A stretch of DNA of 64,000 nucleotides from Sphingobacteriales bacterium (lineage in GTDB: Bacteria > Bacteroidota > Bacteroidia > Chitinophagales > Chitinophagaceae): the NCBI GenBank assembly GCA_004144185.1, contig SEFP01000002.1:310001-374000 (forward strand), written 5' to 3'. Below the pieces are notes generated by a model. It was not told the origin of the DNA and searched no databases. It worked only from the letters and a program-made list of their open reading frames with translations. Each line of letters opens with the position of its first letter. Position 1 is the stretch's first letter. The position numbers were made by a program, and so were the translations under genes. Positions 23,346-32,650 of this stretch are shown here, piece by piece.

Positions 23346-24323
23346 GTGCATACATTTCACGACGGTTCGCTTTCCGGAAAATCCTTTTTGGTCACCGGTG
23401 GTGCCGGTTTTATCGGTTCGCATATCGTAGCCTATCTGTTGCATCACGGTGCCCGTAAAGTGCGGGTGCTCGACAATTTACTAACTGGCCTGCAAAGCAA
23501 TGTCGATCTGTTTAAAGACCATCTGGCTTACGAATTTATGCTGGGCGATATCCGTTCAGAAAGCGATTGTGAAAGAGCGCTGGAAGGCATCGACCATGTC
23601 AGTCACCAGGCAGCGCTGGGCTCCGTGCCCCGCTCGGTGAAAGACCCGGTGACGAGCAACGATATCAATGTAGGCGGTACCCTGATGGTGTTTGAAAAGG
23701 CGCGTCAGGCCGGAGTGAAGTCGCTGGTCTATGCTTCTTCGAGTAGTGTGTATGGCGATGAGCCCAACCTGCCCAAGCGTGAGGAGCGTGTGGGAAATCC
23801 CCTTTCGCCTTATGCCGTAACGAAGAAAACCAATGAGCTGTATGCCGACGTGTACTTTAAGCTGCATGGGATGAAGCTGCTGGGATTCCGGTATTTTAAT
23901 GTCTTTGGTCCGCGTCAGGATCCGAACGGTCCGTATGCTGCGGTGATTCCGCTGTTTGTAAGTGGCATTCTGCAAAAGACGCCGGTGTATATCAACGGCG
24001 ATGGTGAGCAGAACCGTGACTTCACGTATGTAGACAACGCCGTACAGGCCAACGTCCGGGGCATGCTGACTCAAAACGAAGCCGCTTATGGCAAGGTGTA
24101 CAACATTGCTGTAGGGGAAAACTTCACGGTCAATTTCCTGTTCGAGTCGATCCGGGAGCAGCTGGGCGAAGATCATGCGCCGACCTATCGTGAGCCCCGC
24201 GCCGGAGATATTCAGGCGTCCCTGGCGGATATTTCATTGGCGCAGCAACTGCTGGGCTATCAGCCGACCGACCGCTTCCTGGATGGATTGACCAAAACGG
24301 TCGATTATTTCCGGAACCGGTGA
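23346..24323 (+). CDS. UDP-GlcNAc/GlcNAcA 4-epimerase (TviC/WbpP-like)
   Basis: 325-residue extended SDR enzyme. The NAD motif is GGAGFIGSHI (about residues 18-27). The catalytic Ser and Tyr-x-x-x-Lys are in ASSSSVYGDEP and PYAVTKK (about 130-160). FRYFNVFGPRQDPNGPYAAVIP is the substrate-binding block of the WbpP/TviC group, which interconverts N-acetylated gluco and galacto forms. The start is GTG 23346. Together with the preceding dehydrogenase it makes an N-acetylhexosaminuronic acid precursor. A bidirectional terminator closes the pair. Confidence 0.88.
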   Translation: MHTFHDGSLSGKSFLVTGGAGFIGSHIVAYLLHHGARKVRVLDNLLTGLQSNVDLFKDHLAYEFMLGDIRSESDCERALEGIDHVSHQAALGSVPRSVKDPVTSNDINVGGTLMVFEKARQAGVKSLVYASSSSVYGDEPNLPKREERVGNPLSPYAVTKKTNELYADVYFKLHGMKLLGFRYFNVFGPRQDPNGPYAAVIPLFVSGILQKTPVYINGDGEQNRDFTYVDNAVQANVRGMLTQNEAAYGKVYNIAVGENFTVNFLFESIREQLGEDHAPTYREPRAGDIQASLADISLAQQLLGYQPTDRFLDGLTKTVDYFRNR

Positions 24324-24347
24324 GGCCAAGAACAAAAGTAAAAATCC

Positions 24348-24388
24348 AGAAAGAGAGCGCTTCCAGTCTTGAAAGCGCTCTCTTTCTG
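24348..24388. terminator. Bidirectional terminator between the epimerase and the GT4 gene
   Basis: A 15-base-pair stem (24348-24362 with 24373-24387), a 10-base loop, flanked by A-rich sequence on the left and T-rich on the right. It separates convergent genes. Confidence 0.9.
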
Positions 24389-24417
24389 TAACAGCAGTTG
24401 TTCAACTCTGTCCGGAA

Positions 24418-25614
24418 TTAGCGTTTGGTACCCAGCAGTTTCCGGTAGTAGCCGTCCATATCGCGTACCAGACGCTGGTAGGAAAACCGCTGGATGACGG
24501 CGTCCCGTCCTTGCTGCCCCATCGACTGCCGCAGTGCTGCATCATTGACCAAGCGGGTCACGGCGACGGCAAAAGCAGGCACATCATCGCGGGGCACCAC
24601 ATACCCGGTTACGCCATCTTCAATAATATCGGCTACGCCACCTACGTTGGTACACACCACCGGTTTGCTGGTGGCCTGTGCTTCGATCATTGATACTGGT
24701 GTGCCTTCGTTGTGGGAAGTGAGCACCACAATATCGGAGGCGTTGAAGACCCGGTCGACTTCGGTAGACCAGGAAATGCAGGTCGCCTGCGCCGGAGTAC
24801 CGGTTTCCGGAAAATAGCTGTAGGCAATGCCGGCGTTCCGGAACCCTTCTTCCATTGCCAGCCGGCTGTCGCCATCGCCTACAATCAGGAAACGCAGCTT
24901 CGGGTTGGCGGTACGGGCCATGACTTCAGCCGCCATTTTTACAAACAGCAGATGGTTTTTGACCGGCACGATGCGGCCCACAATGGTGATGAGCAGTTCA
25001 TCTTCGGCAAATCCAAACTGGTTCCGGAAGCTGTGCCGCTTGGAAGCCCCATCCCGCCCGAAGGCATCGAGATCCAGTCCCAGCGGAATCACTTCAATTT
25101 TATCGGACGGACAGATTCGGTAGGTATCCGCCAGTTCTTTTTTCTGGATGTCGCTGATGGCGATGATTCCGGACGATTTTCGGGCCAGGTAGCGTTCTGT
25201 TTCCACGAAGAAGCGTGTTTTGGCTTTTCCAAAATACGAGTGGAACACATGTCCATGGAAGGTATGGACGACGACCGGCACGTTGCAGGCATGTGCTGCC
25301 AGCCGTCCCAGGGCACCGCTTTTGGCGGCATGGGTATGCACCACATCCGGCTTGAACTCCTGAATCAGGTTTTTGAGTTTGAGGTAGGCTTTCCGGTCTT
25401 CTGAGACATTGATTGCCCGCTTCATTTCACTGATGACAACCGGTGTAATGCCCAGGCGCTGGGTGAGGTGATCCGCTTCCTGTTCATGATCATCCTTCCC
25501 ACCAATAACCAGCTGGGTTTCCCAGTCGGGAGCCATGTACTTGGTAAGGTAAGTGGCATTTAGTGCCGGTCCGCCAATAATAAGGCGGTTGAGGATGCGC
25601 AGCACACGGGGCAT
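24418..25614 (-). CDS. Family 4 glycosyltransferase
   Basis: 398-residue retaining glycosyltransferase with the GT-B fold. The N-terminal half carries LNRLIIGGPALNATYL and the segment DVVHTHAAKSGALGRLAA (about 92-108). The C-terminal half has IVGRIVPVKNH (about 210-220) and the donor-binding ExxxxxxxE of SHNEGTPVSMIEAQATSKPVV (about 300-320). It is probably cytoplasmic or peripheral and adds one sugar of the repeat unit. The gene lies 51 bases after asnB on the same strand, so they may form an operon. Confidence 0.9.
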   Translation of the reverse strand: MPRVLRILNRLIIGGPALNATYLTKYMAPDWETQLVIGGKDDHEQEADHLTQRLGITPVVISEMKRAINVSEDRKAYLKLKNLIQEFKPDVVHTHAAKSGALGRLAAHACNVPVVVHTFHGHVFHSYFGKAKTRFFVETERYLARKSSGIIAISDIQKKELADTYRICPSDKIEVIPLGLDLDAFGRDGASKRHSFRNQFGFAEDELLITIVGRIVPVKNHLLFVKMAAEVMARTANPKLRFLIVGDGDSRLAMEEGFRNAGIAYSYFPETGTPAQATCISWSTEVDRVFNASDIVVLTSHNEGTPVSMIEAQATSKPVVCTNVGGVADIIEDGVTGYVVPRDDVPAFAVAVTRLVNDAALRQSMGQQGRDAVIQRFSYQRLVRDMDGYYRKLLGTKR

Positions 25615-25665
25615 GTTAAGACTGTATTTTTCCGGAGAGAGAAGAGAGAAAGAGAAGCCAACACT

Positions 25666-27579
25666 TCAGACTGCAAGGTATTTTTTCCACCAGTACTGAA
25701 ACACAATCAGTGCCCAGATCGTCGCATGACTGTCTTCGGGATTGGAACTACGCATTTTAGCTTTCAGGGCTTCTATGGCCTGTGGATCGAAGATGCCTTG
25801 TTCGGATACGAACCGGTGACTCAGTAAATCCTCATTGATCAACGGCCAGAGTTCATTCCGGAACCAGCCCAGCAGCGGGATTTCAAAGCCCTGCTTGGGA
25901 CGGTTGTAAATCTCTTCCGGAAGCAGCTTCCGGAAGGCATCCTGTACGATTCGTTTTTTGAGGGTGCCGCTGATTTTATACTCGGCCGGCAATCCAAAGG
26001 CAAAATCGACCACATCATGATCGAGGAATGGGCTTCGGACTTCCAGGCTATTGGCCATACTCATCAGATCCACTTTCACCAGCATATCGCTTTGGAGCAC
26101 CAGGCTCATATCGGTGAGCAGAATCTCATTGTAATCGTCGGTCTGAATAGGTGCCAGTGCGCCTGCTTTGATCTGTCCGAAGAACGCTGTATCCAGTTGC
26201 TGCCGGGTGCTTTTGGACAGCAGGTTTTTCACCTGTTCCGGACCCGCGAGCGATGCCCAGCGCCAGTAGCGTTCGGCTGTGCCCAACCGGGCACCTTCTG
26301 CAAACCGGTGCAGTTGCCGGAAGGTATTGGTCAGCTTGCTGTTGCGGCTTTTAGGCAGCATCTTCCACAGCGGCGCACCCATTTTGGCAACCGTGTTTTT
26401 GAGCGACTGCTGCCGGATGCGGTACTCGGCGCCATGCTTGTTGTAACCAGCAAAAACTTCGTCGCCACCGTCACCACTTAAGGCTACCGTCACATGCTGG
26501 CGGGTGTTCTTACACAGGATATACACCGGCAGGGCCGAAGAGTCGGCAAATGGTTCGTCCAGATAATCCAGCACTCCGTAAAGGTGCTCCAGGAAATCGT
26601 CGTTGGACAGCGAGAAGACGGTGTGATTGGTCTGGTACTTATCCGCGACCAGTTTGGCATACGCCGTTTCGTCAAAAAAAGGATTGTTCTTATAGCCAAT
26701 CGAAAACGTAGACAGGTTTTTGGTGTGACGCGAGGCCAGCGCCACGACCACTGATGAATCGATGCCGCCACTCAGGAACGCGCCCAGCGGCACATCGGAG
26801 ATCAGCCGTTGCTGAACGGCGGCGTCCATTTTCTCTACCAGTACCTTTTGGGCATCTTCGTAGGTATACTGATTATACTGTTCCGGAGCGGTGTGTAGTT
26901 CATACCAGGGTTGCTCGGTTCCGGAACCGTCCGAGTCCAGCTTCATCCAGTGGCCGGGAGCCAGTTTGCGAACGCCTTCAATCATGCTCCAGGGCTGCGC
27001 CACATAATTCAGCTGCAGGTATTGATACAGCACAGTCGCATCGAGCTTGCGCGGAACACCCCAGGCCAGCAGCGACTTCATTTCAGACGCAAAGGCGCAG
27101 TATGCATCGGTACGATGATACAACAGTGGTTTTTTACCGTACCGGTCCCGGGCCAGCAATAAGGTTTTCTCCGTCTTGTCGTAGAGTGCAAAGGCAAAAA
27201 ATCCACTCAGCCAGGGCAGGCACGCGGTTCCATATTGAATAAGCAGGTACAACAGCACCTCGGTATCGGAGTGCGATTTAGGTCCGCCGATGCGGCTCCA
27301 GGTGTCGTGCAGGTATTGTTTCGAGAGGGCTTCGAAGTTGAAGATCTCCCCGTTGAACACCAGTACATATCTGCCGGAAGCATCTTCCATGGGCTGGCTG
27401 CCACAGGATGAGGTATCCAGGATGGAAAGGCGGCGGTGCCCCAGAGCCGTTTGGTGATCAGTAAACGTACTTCCGCTGTCGGGGCCCCGCAGGATCAACC
27501 GTTCGGTTGCCTCCCCGATATATTGAAGCCGGTGTGCTTCCTGTTGCTTAAAAAGAAAAAGGCCGGTGATACCGCACAT
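25666..27579 (-). CDS. asnB: AsnB-type glutamine-dependent amidotransferase (polysaccharide locus)
   Basis: 637-residue enzyme with an N-terminal glutaminase (class II, Cys2 exposed after Met removal, MCGITGLF) and a C-terminal AMP-forming synthetase with the SGGID pyrophosphate loop (LSGGIDSSVVVAL). The length is that of the long AsnB group found in sugar clusters, longer than E. coli AsnB (554). In O-antigen loci such enzymes (WbpS) amidate uronic acids, and uronate-forming genes flank this one on both sides. I therefore infer sugar amidation, with plain asparagine synthesis as the alternative. The start at 27579 is fixed by Cys2. Confidence 0.85.
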   Translation of the reverse strand: MCGITGLFLFKQQEAHRLQYIGEATERLILRGPDSGSTFTDHQTALGHRRLSILDTSSCGSQPMEDASGRYVLVFNGEIFNFEALSKQYLHDTWSRIGGPKSHSDTEVLLYLLIQYGTACLPWLSGFFAFALYDKTEKTLLLARDRYGKKPLLYHRTDAYCAFASEMKSLLAWGVPRKLDATVLYQYLQLNYVAQPWSMIEGVRKLAPGHWMKLDSDGSGTEQPWYELHTAPEQYNQYTYEDAQKVLVEKMDAAVQQRLISDVPLGAFLSGGIDSSVVVALASRHTKNLSTFSIGYKNNPFFDETAYAKLVADKYQTNHTVFSLSNDDFLEHLYGVLDYLDEPFADSSALPVYILCKNTRQHVTVALSGDGGDEVFAGYNKHGAEYRIRQQSLKNTVAKMGAPLWKMLPKSRNSKLTNTFRQLHRFAEGARLGTAERYWRWASLAGPEQVKNLLSKSTRQQLDTAFFGQIKAGALAPIQTDDYNEILLTDMSLVLQSDMLVKVDLMSMANSLEVRSPFLDHDVVDFAFGLPAEYKISGTLKKRIVQDAFRKLLPEEIYNRPKQGFEIPLLGWFRNELWPLINEDLLSHRFVSEQGIFDPQAIEALKAKMRSSNPEDSHATIWALIVFQYWWKKYLAV

Positions 27580-27781
27580 AATTTCGGGAAGGAAAGTTGG
27601 GAGAACAGGTCTTCCGGAAGATATACCGGTACTGGACCTTCTTTGCGGGTGCAAGCTAAGCATTTATCGGCGGGGGATTAACGGCCGGGTTCACCCTGTA
27701 CAGATTGCTGGTAATGCCCACTATTTCCCGGAGTCCAATGCCAGCCGAAAACTGTACTACCGGCATTGCGAATGGCCGACC

Positions 27782-27789
27782 TATCTTTG
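27782..27789 (+). promoter_or_regulatory. -7 element of ugd (TATCTTTG)
   Basis: Exact TAnnTTTG match, 23 bases before the ugd ATG. It lies in the divergent region between asnB and ugd. Confidence 0.5.
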
Positions 27790-27812
27790 CGCACCTTTCT
27801 TACCCTTTCTTT

Positions 27813-29135
27813 ATGCAACTTACGATAGTAGGCACCGGATATGTAGGCCTCGTAAGCGGCGTCTGCTTTGCCGAAATGGGCAACGACGTTGTTTGTGTGG
27901 ATATCAACGAAGAGAAAATTAAAAGTCTCCGCTCCGGAAAATCCCCGATTTATGAGCCTGGTCTTGACCTGCTGCTGGAACGCAATATCAAGGAAGGCCG
28001 GATCACCTTTACCACTTCATTAGAGGAAGGCATCCGGAATACGCAGGTCATTTTTCTGGCATTGCCAACGCCTCCCGGGAAAGGCGGTGAAGCGGATCTG
28101 CAATACGTATTGGATGCAGCCCGTGATCTCAGCAACATGCTGAAGACGTATACTGTGATCGTCAATAAAAGTACCGTTCCCGTTGGAACGGCCGAGAAGG
28201 TATCAGCAGCCCTCGCTGAGAACCTTTCGACCGACTTATTCGATGTGGTGTCCAACCCGGAATTTTTGCGTGAAGGCGTAGCGATTGAAGATTTTCTGAA
28301 GCCGGATCGTGTCGTGATTGGTACGCAGTCGGAGAAAGCGCGCAAAATCATGGAAGAGCTGTACACACCGTTTGTACGACAAGGCAACCCCATCCATTTT
28401 ATGGATGAGCGTTCTTCGGAAATGACCAAATATGCCGCTAATGCGTATCTGGCCATGCGTATTTCGTTTATGAACGAGATGGCAAATCTCTGTGAACGTG
28501 CCGGTGCCAATGTAGATGCAGTCCGGACCGGTATGGGTTCAGACAGCCGGATCGGTAAGCGGTTTTTGTTTCCAGGCGTGGGCTATGGTGGCTCCTGCTT
28601 TCCCAAAGATGTACAGGCCCTGGCTCAGACGGCAGCCGAGCACGACTACGACTTCCGGATTGTGAAGACTGTAATGGCTGTTAATGACCGGCAGAAAACG
28701 ATGCTGGGTGCTAAAGTAAAAAAATACTACGGAGCGGATCTTTCCGGAAAAACTTTTGCCGTTTGGGGACTGGCTTTTAAGCCTGAAACCGATGACATCC
28801 GTGAGGCACCCGCGCTGGAACTCATTAAAGAGCTGCTGGAAGCGGGCGCTACCGTGCGCACTTATGATCCGGAAGCTATGGAGAATGTGAAAGCACAGTT
28901 GGGTACCAATGGCATCCACTATGCTGCAGATCAGTACGATGCCCTTCAGGGTACTGACGCACTGATTATTGTCACTGAATGGGCGGAGTTCCGGAACCCA
29001 CGCTTTGAGCAGATGTTGGACGCACTACGCGAACCGGTTGTGTTTGACGGCCGCAACGTATATAGCCTGTCTAAAATGGAAGAGCTGGGCTTTTATTATG
29101 AAAGTATGGGCCGCCCGACCCTGCAACGCGCCTAG
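27813..29135 (+). CDS. ugd: UDP-glucose 6-dehydrogenase
   Basis: 440-residue enzyme that oxidises UDP-glucose to UDP-glucuronate with two NAD. The start MQLTIVGTGYVGLVSGVCFAEMG carries the Rossmann loop. The thiol nucleophile is in GYGGSCFPKDVQAL (about 261). The C-terminal domain has LAFKPETDDIREAPAL. I use ATG 27813 since family members begin at this point, not the longer in-frame extension to 27705. The decarboxylase gene is 30 bases downstream, so the pair makes UDP-GlcA and UDP-xylose. Confidence 0.96.
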   Translation: MQLTIVGTGYVGLVSGVCFAEMGNDVVCVDINEEKIKSLRSGKSPIYEPGLDLLLERNIKEGRITFTTSLEEGIRNTQVIFLALPTPPGKGGEADLQYVLDAARDLSNMLKTYTVIVNKSTVPVGTAEKVSAALAENLSTDLFDVVSNPEFLREGVAIEDFLKPDRVVIGTQSEKARKIMEELYTPFVRQGNPIHFMDERSSEMTKYAANAYLAMRISFMNEMANLCERAGANVDAVRTGMGSDSRIGKRFLFPGVGYGGSCFPKDVQALAQTAAEHDYDFRIVKTVMAVNDRQKTMLGAKVKKYYGADLSGKTFAVWGLAFKPETDDIREAPALELIKELLEAGATVRTYDPEAMENVKAQLGTNGIHYAADQYDALQGTDALIIVTEWAEFRNPRFEQMLDALREPVVFDGRNVYSLSKMEELGFYYESMGRPTLQRA

Positions 29136-29165
29136 TTTTTTCACCTTGTCTTTTTCTTACGAAGC

Positions 29166-30125
29166 ATGTCTAAACGAATTTTGATTACCGGCGCTGCCGG
29201 ATTTCTGGGGTCCCATCTCTGCGACCGTTTTCTAGCCGAAGGCCACGAAGTGATCGGTATGGACAATCTGCTTACCGGCCACCTCCGGAATATTGAGCAT
29301 TTATTTGCCAAAAAGGAGTTTACCTTTTATCACCACGATGTTTCCAAGTACGTACACGTACCAGGACCCATTGACTACATTCTGCACTTTGCATCGCCGG
29401 CATCGCCGATTGATTACCTGAAGATGCCGATCCAGACGCTGAAAGTCAGTTCGCTGGGTACGCACAATCTGCTTGGTTTGGCTAAGGCCAAAGGCGCTCG
29501 CATGTTAGTGGCATCCACGTCTGAAGTCTATGGCGATCCGTTAGTACATCCGCAGCCAGAAGAATATTGGGGCAACGTGAATCCGATTGGGCCACGTGGG
29601 GTCTATGATGAGGCCAAACGATTCATGGAAAGCATTACCATGGCCTACCATAACTTTCATGGAGTAGAAACGCGCATTATTCGCATCTTCAACACCTATG
29701 GTCCGCGAATGCGACTGGATGATGGCCGTGCATTGCCTACGTTTGTGAATCAGGCTCTACATGGGGAGGATATTACTGTATTCGGGGATGGTAGCCAAAC
29801 CCGTTCGTTTTGCTATGTGGATGATCTTGTTGAAGGTATTTACCGGCTGTTGCTTTCAGACTATCATCTGCCGGTCAACATTGGCAATCCGGTAGAGATT
29901 ACGCTTCAGGATTTTGCTGAAGAAGTATTAAAACTTACGGGAGCCAACGTGAAGATCGTTTACCGGCCTTTACCACAGGATGATCCCAAACAGCGGAAGC
30001 CAGATATTACTAAGGCTAAGGAACTGCTGGGTTGGGAACCTAAGGTGGATCGAAGCGAAGGCCTTAAGCGTACGCTGGAGTATTTCCGGAAACATCTGGA
30101 AGAGGTATCGGCTGCTGAAGCCTGA
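29166..30125 (+). CDS. UDP-glucuronate decarboxylase (UDP-xylose synthase)
   Basis: 319-residue extended SDR enzyme of the UXS group. The NAD motif is [14 protein letters not shown]. The signature [20 protein letters not shown] (about 75-94) and the catalytic STSEVYGDP and YDEAKRF (about 118-158) are those of UDP-xylose synthases. [19 protein letters not shown] is a further family block. It converts the UDP-glucuronate made by the preceding gene into UDP-xylose with release of CO2. The next gene begins 12 bases later. Confidence 0.92.
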   Translation: MSKRILITGAAGFLGSHLCDRFLAEGHEVIGMDNLLTGHLRNIEHLFAKKEFTFYHHDVSKYVHVPGPIDYILHFASPASPIDYLKMPIQTLKVSSLGTHNLLGLAKAKGARMLVASTSEVYGDPLVHPQPEEYWGNVNPIGPRGVYDEAKRFMESITMAYHNFHGVETRIIRIFNTYGPRMRLDDGRALPTFVNQALHGEDITVFGDGSQTRSFCYVDDLVEGIYRLLLSDYHLPVNIGNPVEITLQDFAEEVLKLTGANVKIVYRPLPQDDPKQRKPDITKAKELLGWEPKVDRSEGLKRTLEYFRKHLEEVSAAEA

Positions 30126-30136
30126 CCCTTGTCATT

Positions 30137-31477
30137 ATGTGGATAACTTTTATAGACTATCTACTGTTGCCTTTCTATCTGGCAATTGTTTATATTATCG
30201 CGGTTCGTTTCCGGGATCGGCACTATCCGCCCGGCCACTCTTGGCGCCCTTACTTTTTACCTGGCTTAACAGTTAAAATTGGGGGCGCCCTTTTTATTGG
30301 GCTTATTTATCAATATTACTATGGATATGGTGATACCCGATATTACTTTATCCAGTCACAGGCTCTAAACAGTGCATTTCTGGACTCGCCTTGGAAATGG
30401 CTGAATCTAGTGTTGCATATTCCGGAAGGATTTGAAGGGGAGTATATTATGTACACCTCTCAACTCTTCTGGTATTCGACGCTTAACAATTTCATGGTGG
30501 TGATTATCGCAGCTGTTTTCGGGATGCTGACATTTTCCACCTATTTACCCACTTCAGTTCTGTTTGCAGTAGTTTCCTTTACCGGAATCTGGGCGCTGTT
30601 TCGCACCTTTGCCAAGTTATATCCACATCTTACGCCCCAGGTAGCGCTGGCCATGCTTTTTATCCCCAGCACCTTTATCTGGGGCTCCGGCATTTTTAAG
30701 GATACCATTTGTATGTTTGGAATGGGCTGGATGGTCAATGGTGTCTTCACCCTGCTCATTCAGCGACGGCTAAGGCGATTCGACCTTATTATGCTGATTT
30801 TAGGCACTTGGCTGATCGCAATAATCAAAATCTACATCCTGTTGGCGTTCTTACCCGCTATTGGTCTTTGGTTGGTATTCAGCTATTCACACAAGATCCG
30901 GAATGGTCTCATCAGGAGTGGACTGAAGCTGGCGTTGATCCCAATTACACTTTTAGGGTTTTATGCGCTTTCCGGAGTGTTTGCCGCCGAGCTAGGAGGC
31001 TATTCTCTGGAGCGGATTGAGGCTACGGCCACGCTGACTCAGGAGTACATTGTTCAATCATCCGGAGAGCAAGGTGCCTCCTATAGTATTGGTGAAATCA
31101 GTTTTACGCCTTTGGGCATTATCCGGACGTTTCCTGCAGCGGTAAATGTCTCATTATACCGCCCTTATATATGGGAGGTGCGAAAGCCCATCCAGTTTCT
31201 GAATGCTATTGAAACACTTTTGTTTTTGTTGCTGACCCTCAAGATTCTGTTTAAGATCGGGCCGGTGCGGGCGTGGAAGGCTATTCAGGAGGATCCAAAC
31301 ATTCAGTTCTGTCTAGCTTTCACGATTATCTTCGGCTTTGCTGTGGGACTTACTTCCGGAAACTTTGGGACACTTTCCCGATACCGAATTCCCTGCCTTC
31401 CGCTTTTTGCCCTTAGTCTGGTTCTGATCTATTACCGGTATACGGACCCGGCCAAAAAGCTGCTTTCGTTTCGCTGA
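30137..31477 (+). CDS. Unknown polytopic membrane protein, possible polymerase or transferase
   Basis: 446-residue protein with about ten hydrophobic segments, for example near residues 8-25, 46-65, 120-160, 185-205 and 400-435. A loop of about 60 residues at 280-330 contains the polar stretch ATLTQEYIVQSSGEQG and lies between membrane segments. No Wzx, Wzy or O-acyltransferase motif is clear to me. The context, directly after UDP-xylose synthase, argues for a role in polysaccharide assembly, possibly a Wzy-like polymerase or a lipid-sugar-using transferase. Its stop lies inside a terminator. Confidence 0.6.
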   Translation: MWITFIDYLLLPFYLAIVYIIAVRFRDRHYPPGHSWRPYFLPGLTVKIGGALFIGLIYQYYYGYGDTRYYFIQSQALNSAFLDSPWKWLNLVLHIPEGFEGEYIMYTSQLFWYSTLNNFMVVIIAAVFGMLTFSTYLPTSVLFAVVSFTGIWALFRTFAKLYPHLTPQVALAMLFIPSTFIWGSGIFKDTICMFGMGWMVNGVFTLLIQRRLRRFDLIMLILGTWLIAIIKIYILLAFLPAIGLWLVFSYSHKIRNGLIRSGLKLALIPITLLGFYALSGVFAAELGGYSLERIEATATLTQEYIVQSSGEQGASYSIGEISFTPLGIIRTFPAAVNVSLYRPYIWEVRKPIQFLNAIETLLFLLLTLKILFKIGPVRAWKAIQEDPNIQFCLAFTIIFGFAVGLTSGNFGTLSRYRIPCLPLFALSLVLIYYRYTDPAKKLLSFR

Positions 31478-31504
31478 TATCACCTCAGGTGGTATCAGCG
31501 AAAC
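31468..31504. terminator. Convergent terminator at the end of both polysaccharide transcripts
   Basis: A 17-base-pair stem (31468-31484 with 31488-31504, one G-T pair) and a 3-base loop. It contains the stop codons of both flanking convergent genes, which end only 17 bases apart. Confidence 0.8.
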
Positions 31505-32583
31505 AAAGAGAGGAATACCGGTGCATACGCAGCCAGACTGTATGCCTCTTCAACCTTTAAGCGGCCGGCCTGCCCCATGCGTTGGCGCAGGTATACTTCT
31601 TCCAGCAACGTCCGAAGTGCATTTTTCCAGGATTGCGGAGTGGCGGCCAGAAAACCATTTATGCCCTCTTCGATAATCACCGTATTAACGCCTACGGGTG
31701 AAGCTACCGCCGGAATGCCCAGGGCCAAGTACTGAATGAGTTTGAATCCGCATTTGCCTTCGCTCCACGAATCTGACGCAAGTGGCATTACCCCAATATG
31801 AATGGCCAGCAGATCGTCGATTTCAGTTTGTGGACTCCACGGGATAAAAACCCAGTCTTGCAGCGGTAGACTAGGCTTTTTATCCGCAATGACTACAAAG
31901 GTGAACGGAATCTCAGCTTGCAGTTCCTGCAATACCGGCATGATGGCATCCAGATACGGCAATGTAGAATGGCTTCCCGTCCACCCAACCGTGACCGTTC
32001 CGGAAGTTGTATTTTGAAGCCGGTTATACCGATGCGTTGTATCGACAACGGTTGGTATTTTGACAACACTTCCGGACATATTGTGCTGCCGGGCATAGGC
32101 ACACAGAAAATCATTCCCACCAACTACGGTATGAGCGTAGCTACAGATGCGTCCGATCTTCCAGAATGCTTTCAGGCGTCGGGCCAGTTGGTTGTTCGCA
32201 GATACATTCGGAATCCAGATGGCATCATCGAAATCGTAAATGAGCTTTTTCCGGAACACCTTTGACAGGAGCCATTCAAATACGGGTGGCCCCAACGGTG
32301 CAGCCTCACGGTGTACGAAGATGACCCGGTAACGGGGCGCTACCAGCAGAGTGGTATAAAGCCGCTTTAAAAATCCTTTGATCACCGCCCAGCCTTTCTG
32401 CACCATAGCACCTTTGCGGTAGAGCACCTGCCAGCCGGCGGCATCAAAAAACGGCGCACATTTCCAGTGCAGACCGGCAGCTTCGAGCACCGGGAAGTAG
32501 GCTTCTACGCGAAAGCGCTGGGAAGGAGCTACCTGTACCGGATACGGTAGTAAAAATAAGATGTCGCGTTTGGTATGAGCCAC
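31495..32583 (-). CDS. Family 4-like glycosyltransferase
   Basis: 362-residue GT-B-type glycosyltransferase. It begins KRDILFLLPYPVQVAPSQRFR, which resembles sugar transferases that start 'FLxPYPxxxAPSQRFR'. DDAIWIPNVS (about 118-128) is a typical acceptor-domain motif. The donor domain shows TVGWTGSHSTLPYLDAIMPVL, and GKCGFKLIQYLALGIPAVASPVG (about 285-308) with its following Glu. It is the last gene of the minus-strand operon before the convergent terminator at 31.5 kb. Confidence 0.85.
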   Translation of the reverse strand: MAHTKRDILFLLPYPVQVAPSQRFRVEAYFPVLEAAGLHWKCAPFFDAAGWQVLYRKGAMVQKGWAVIKGFLKRLYTTLLVAPRYRVIFVHREAAPLGPPVFEWLLSKVFRKKLIYDFDDAIWIPNVSANNQLARRLKAFWKIGRICSYAHTVVGGNDFLCAYARQHNMSGSVVKIPTVVDTTHRYNRLQNTTSGTVTVGWTGSHSTLPYLDAIMPVLQELQAEIPFTFVVIADKKPSLPLQDWVFIPWSPQTEIDDLLAIHIGVMPLASDSWSEGKCGFKLIQYLALGIPAVASPVGVNTVIIEEGINGFLAATPQSWKNALRTLLEEVYLRQRMGQAGRLKVEEAYSLAAYAPVFLSLFR

Positions 32584-32650
32584 GTTCCGATATTTTTTTG
32601 CGCAATGAGGACGTTTGTTAATAGTCTTTCCGTCTCTCCCGGCCTGTCAG

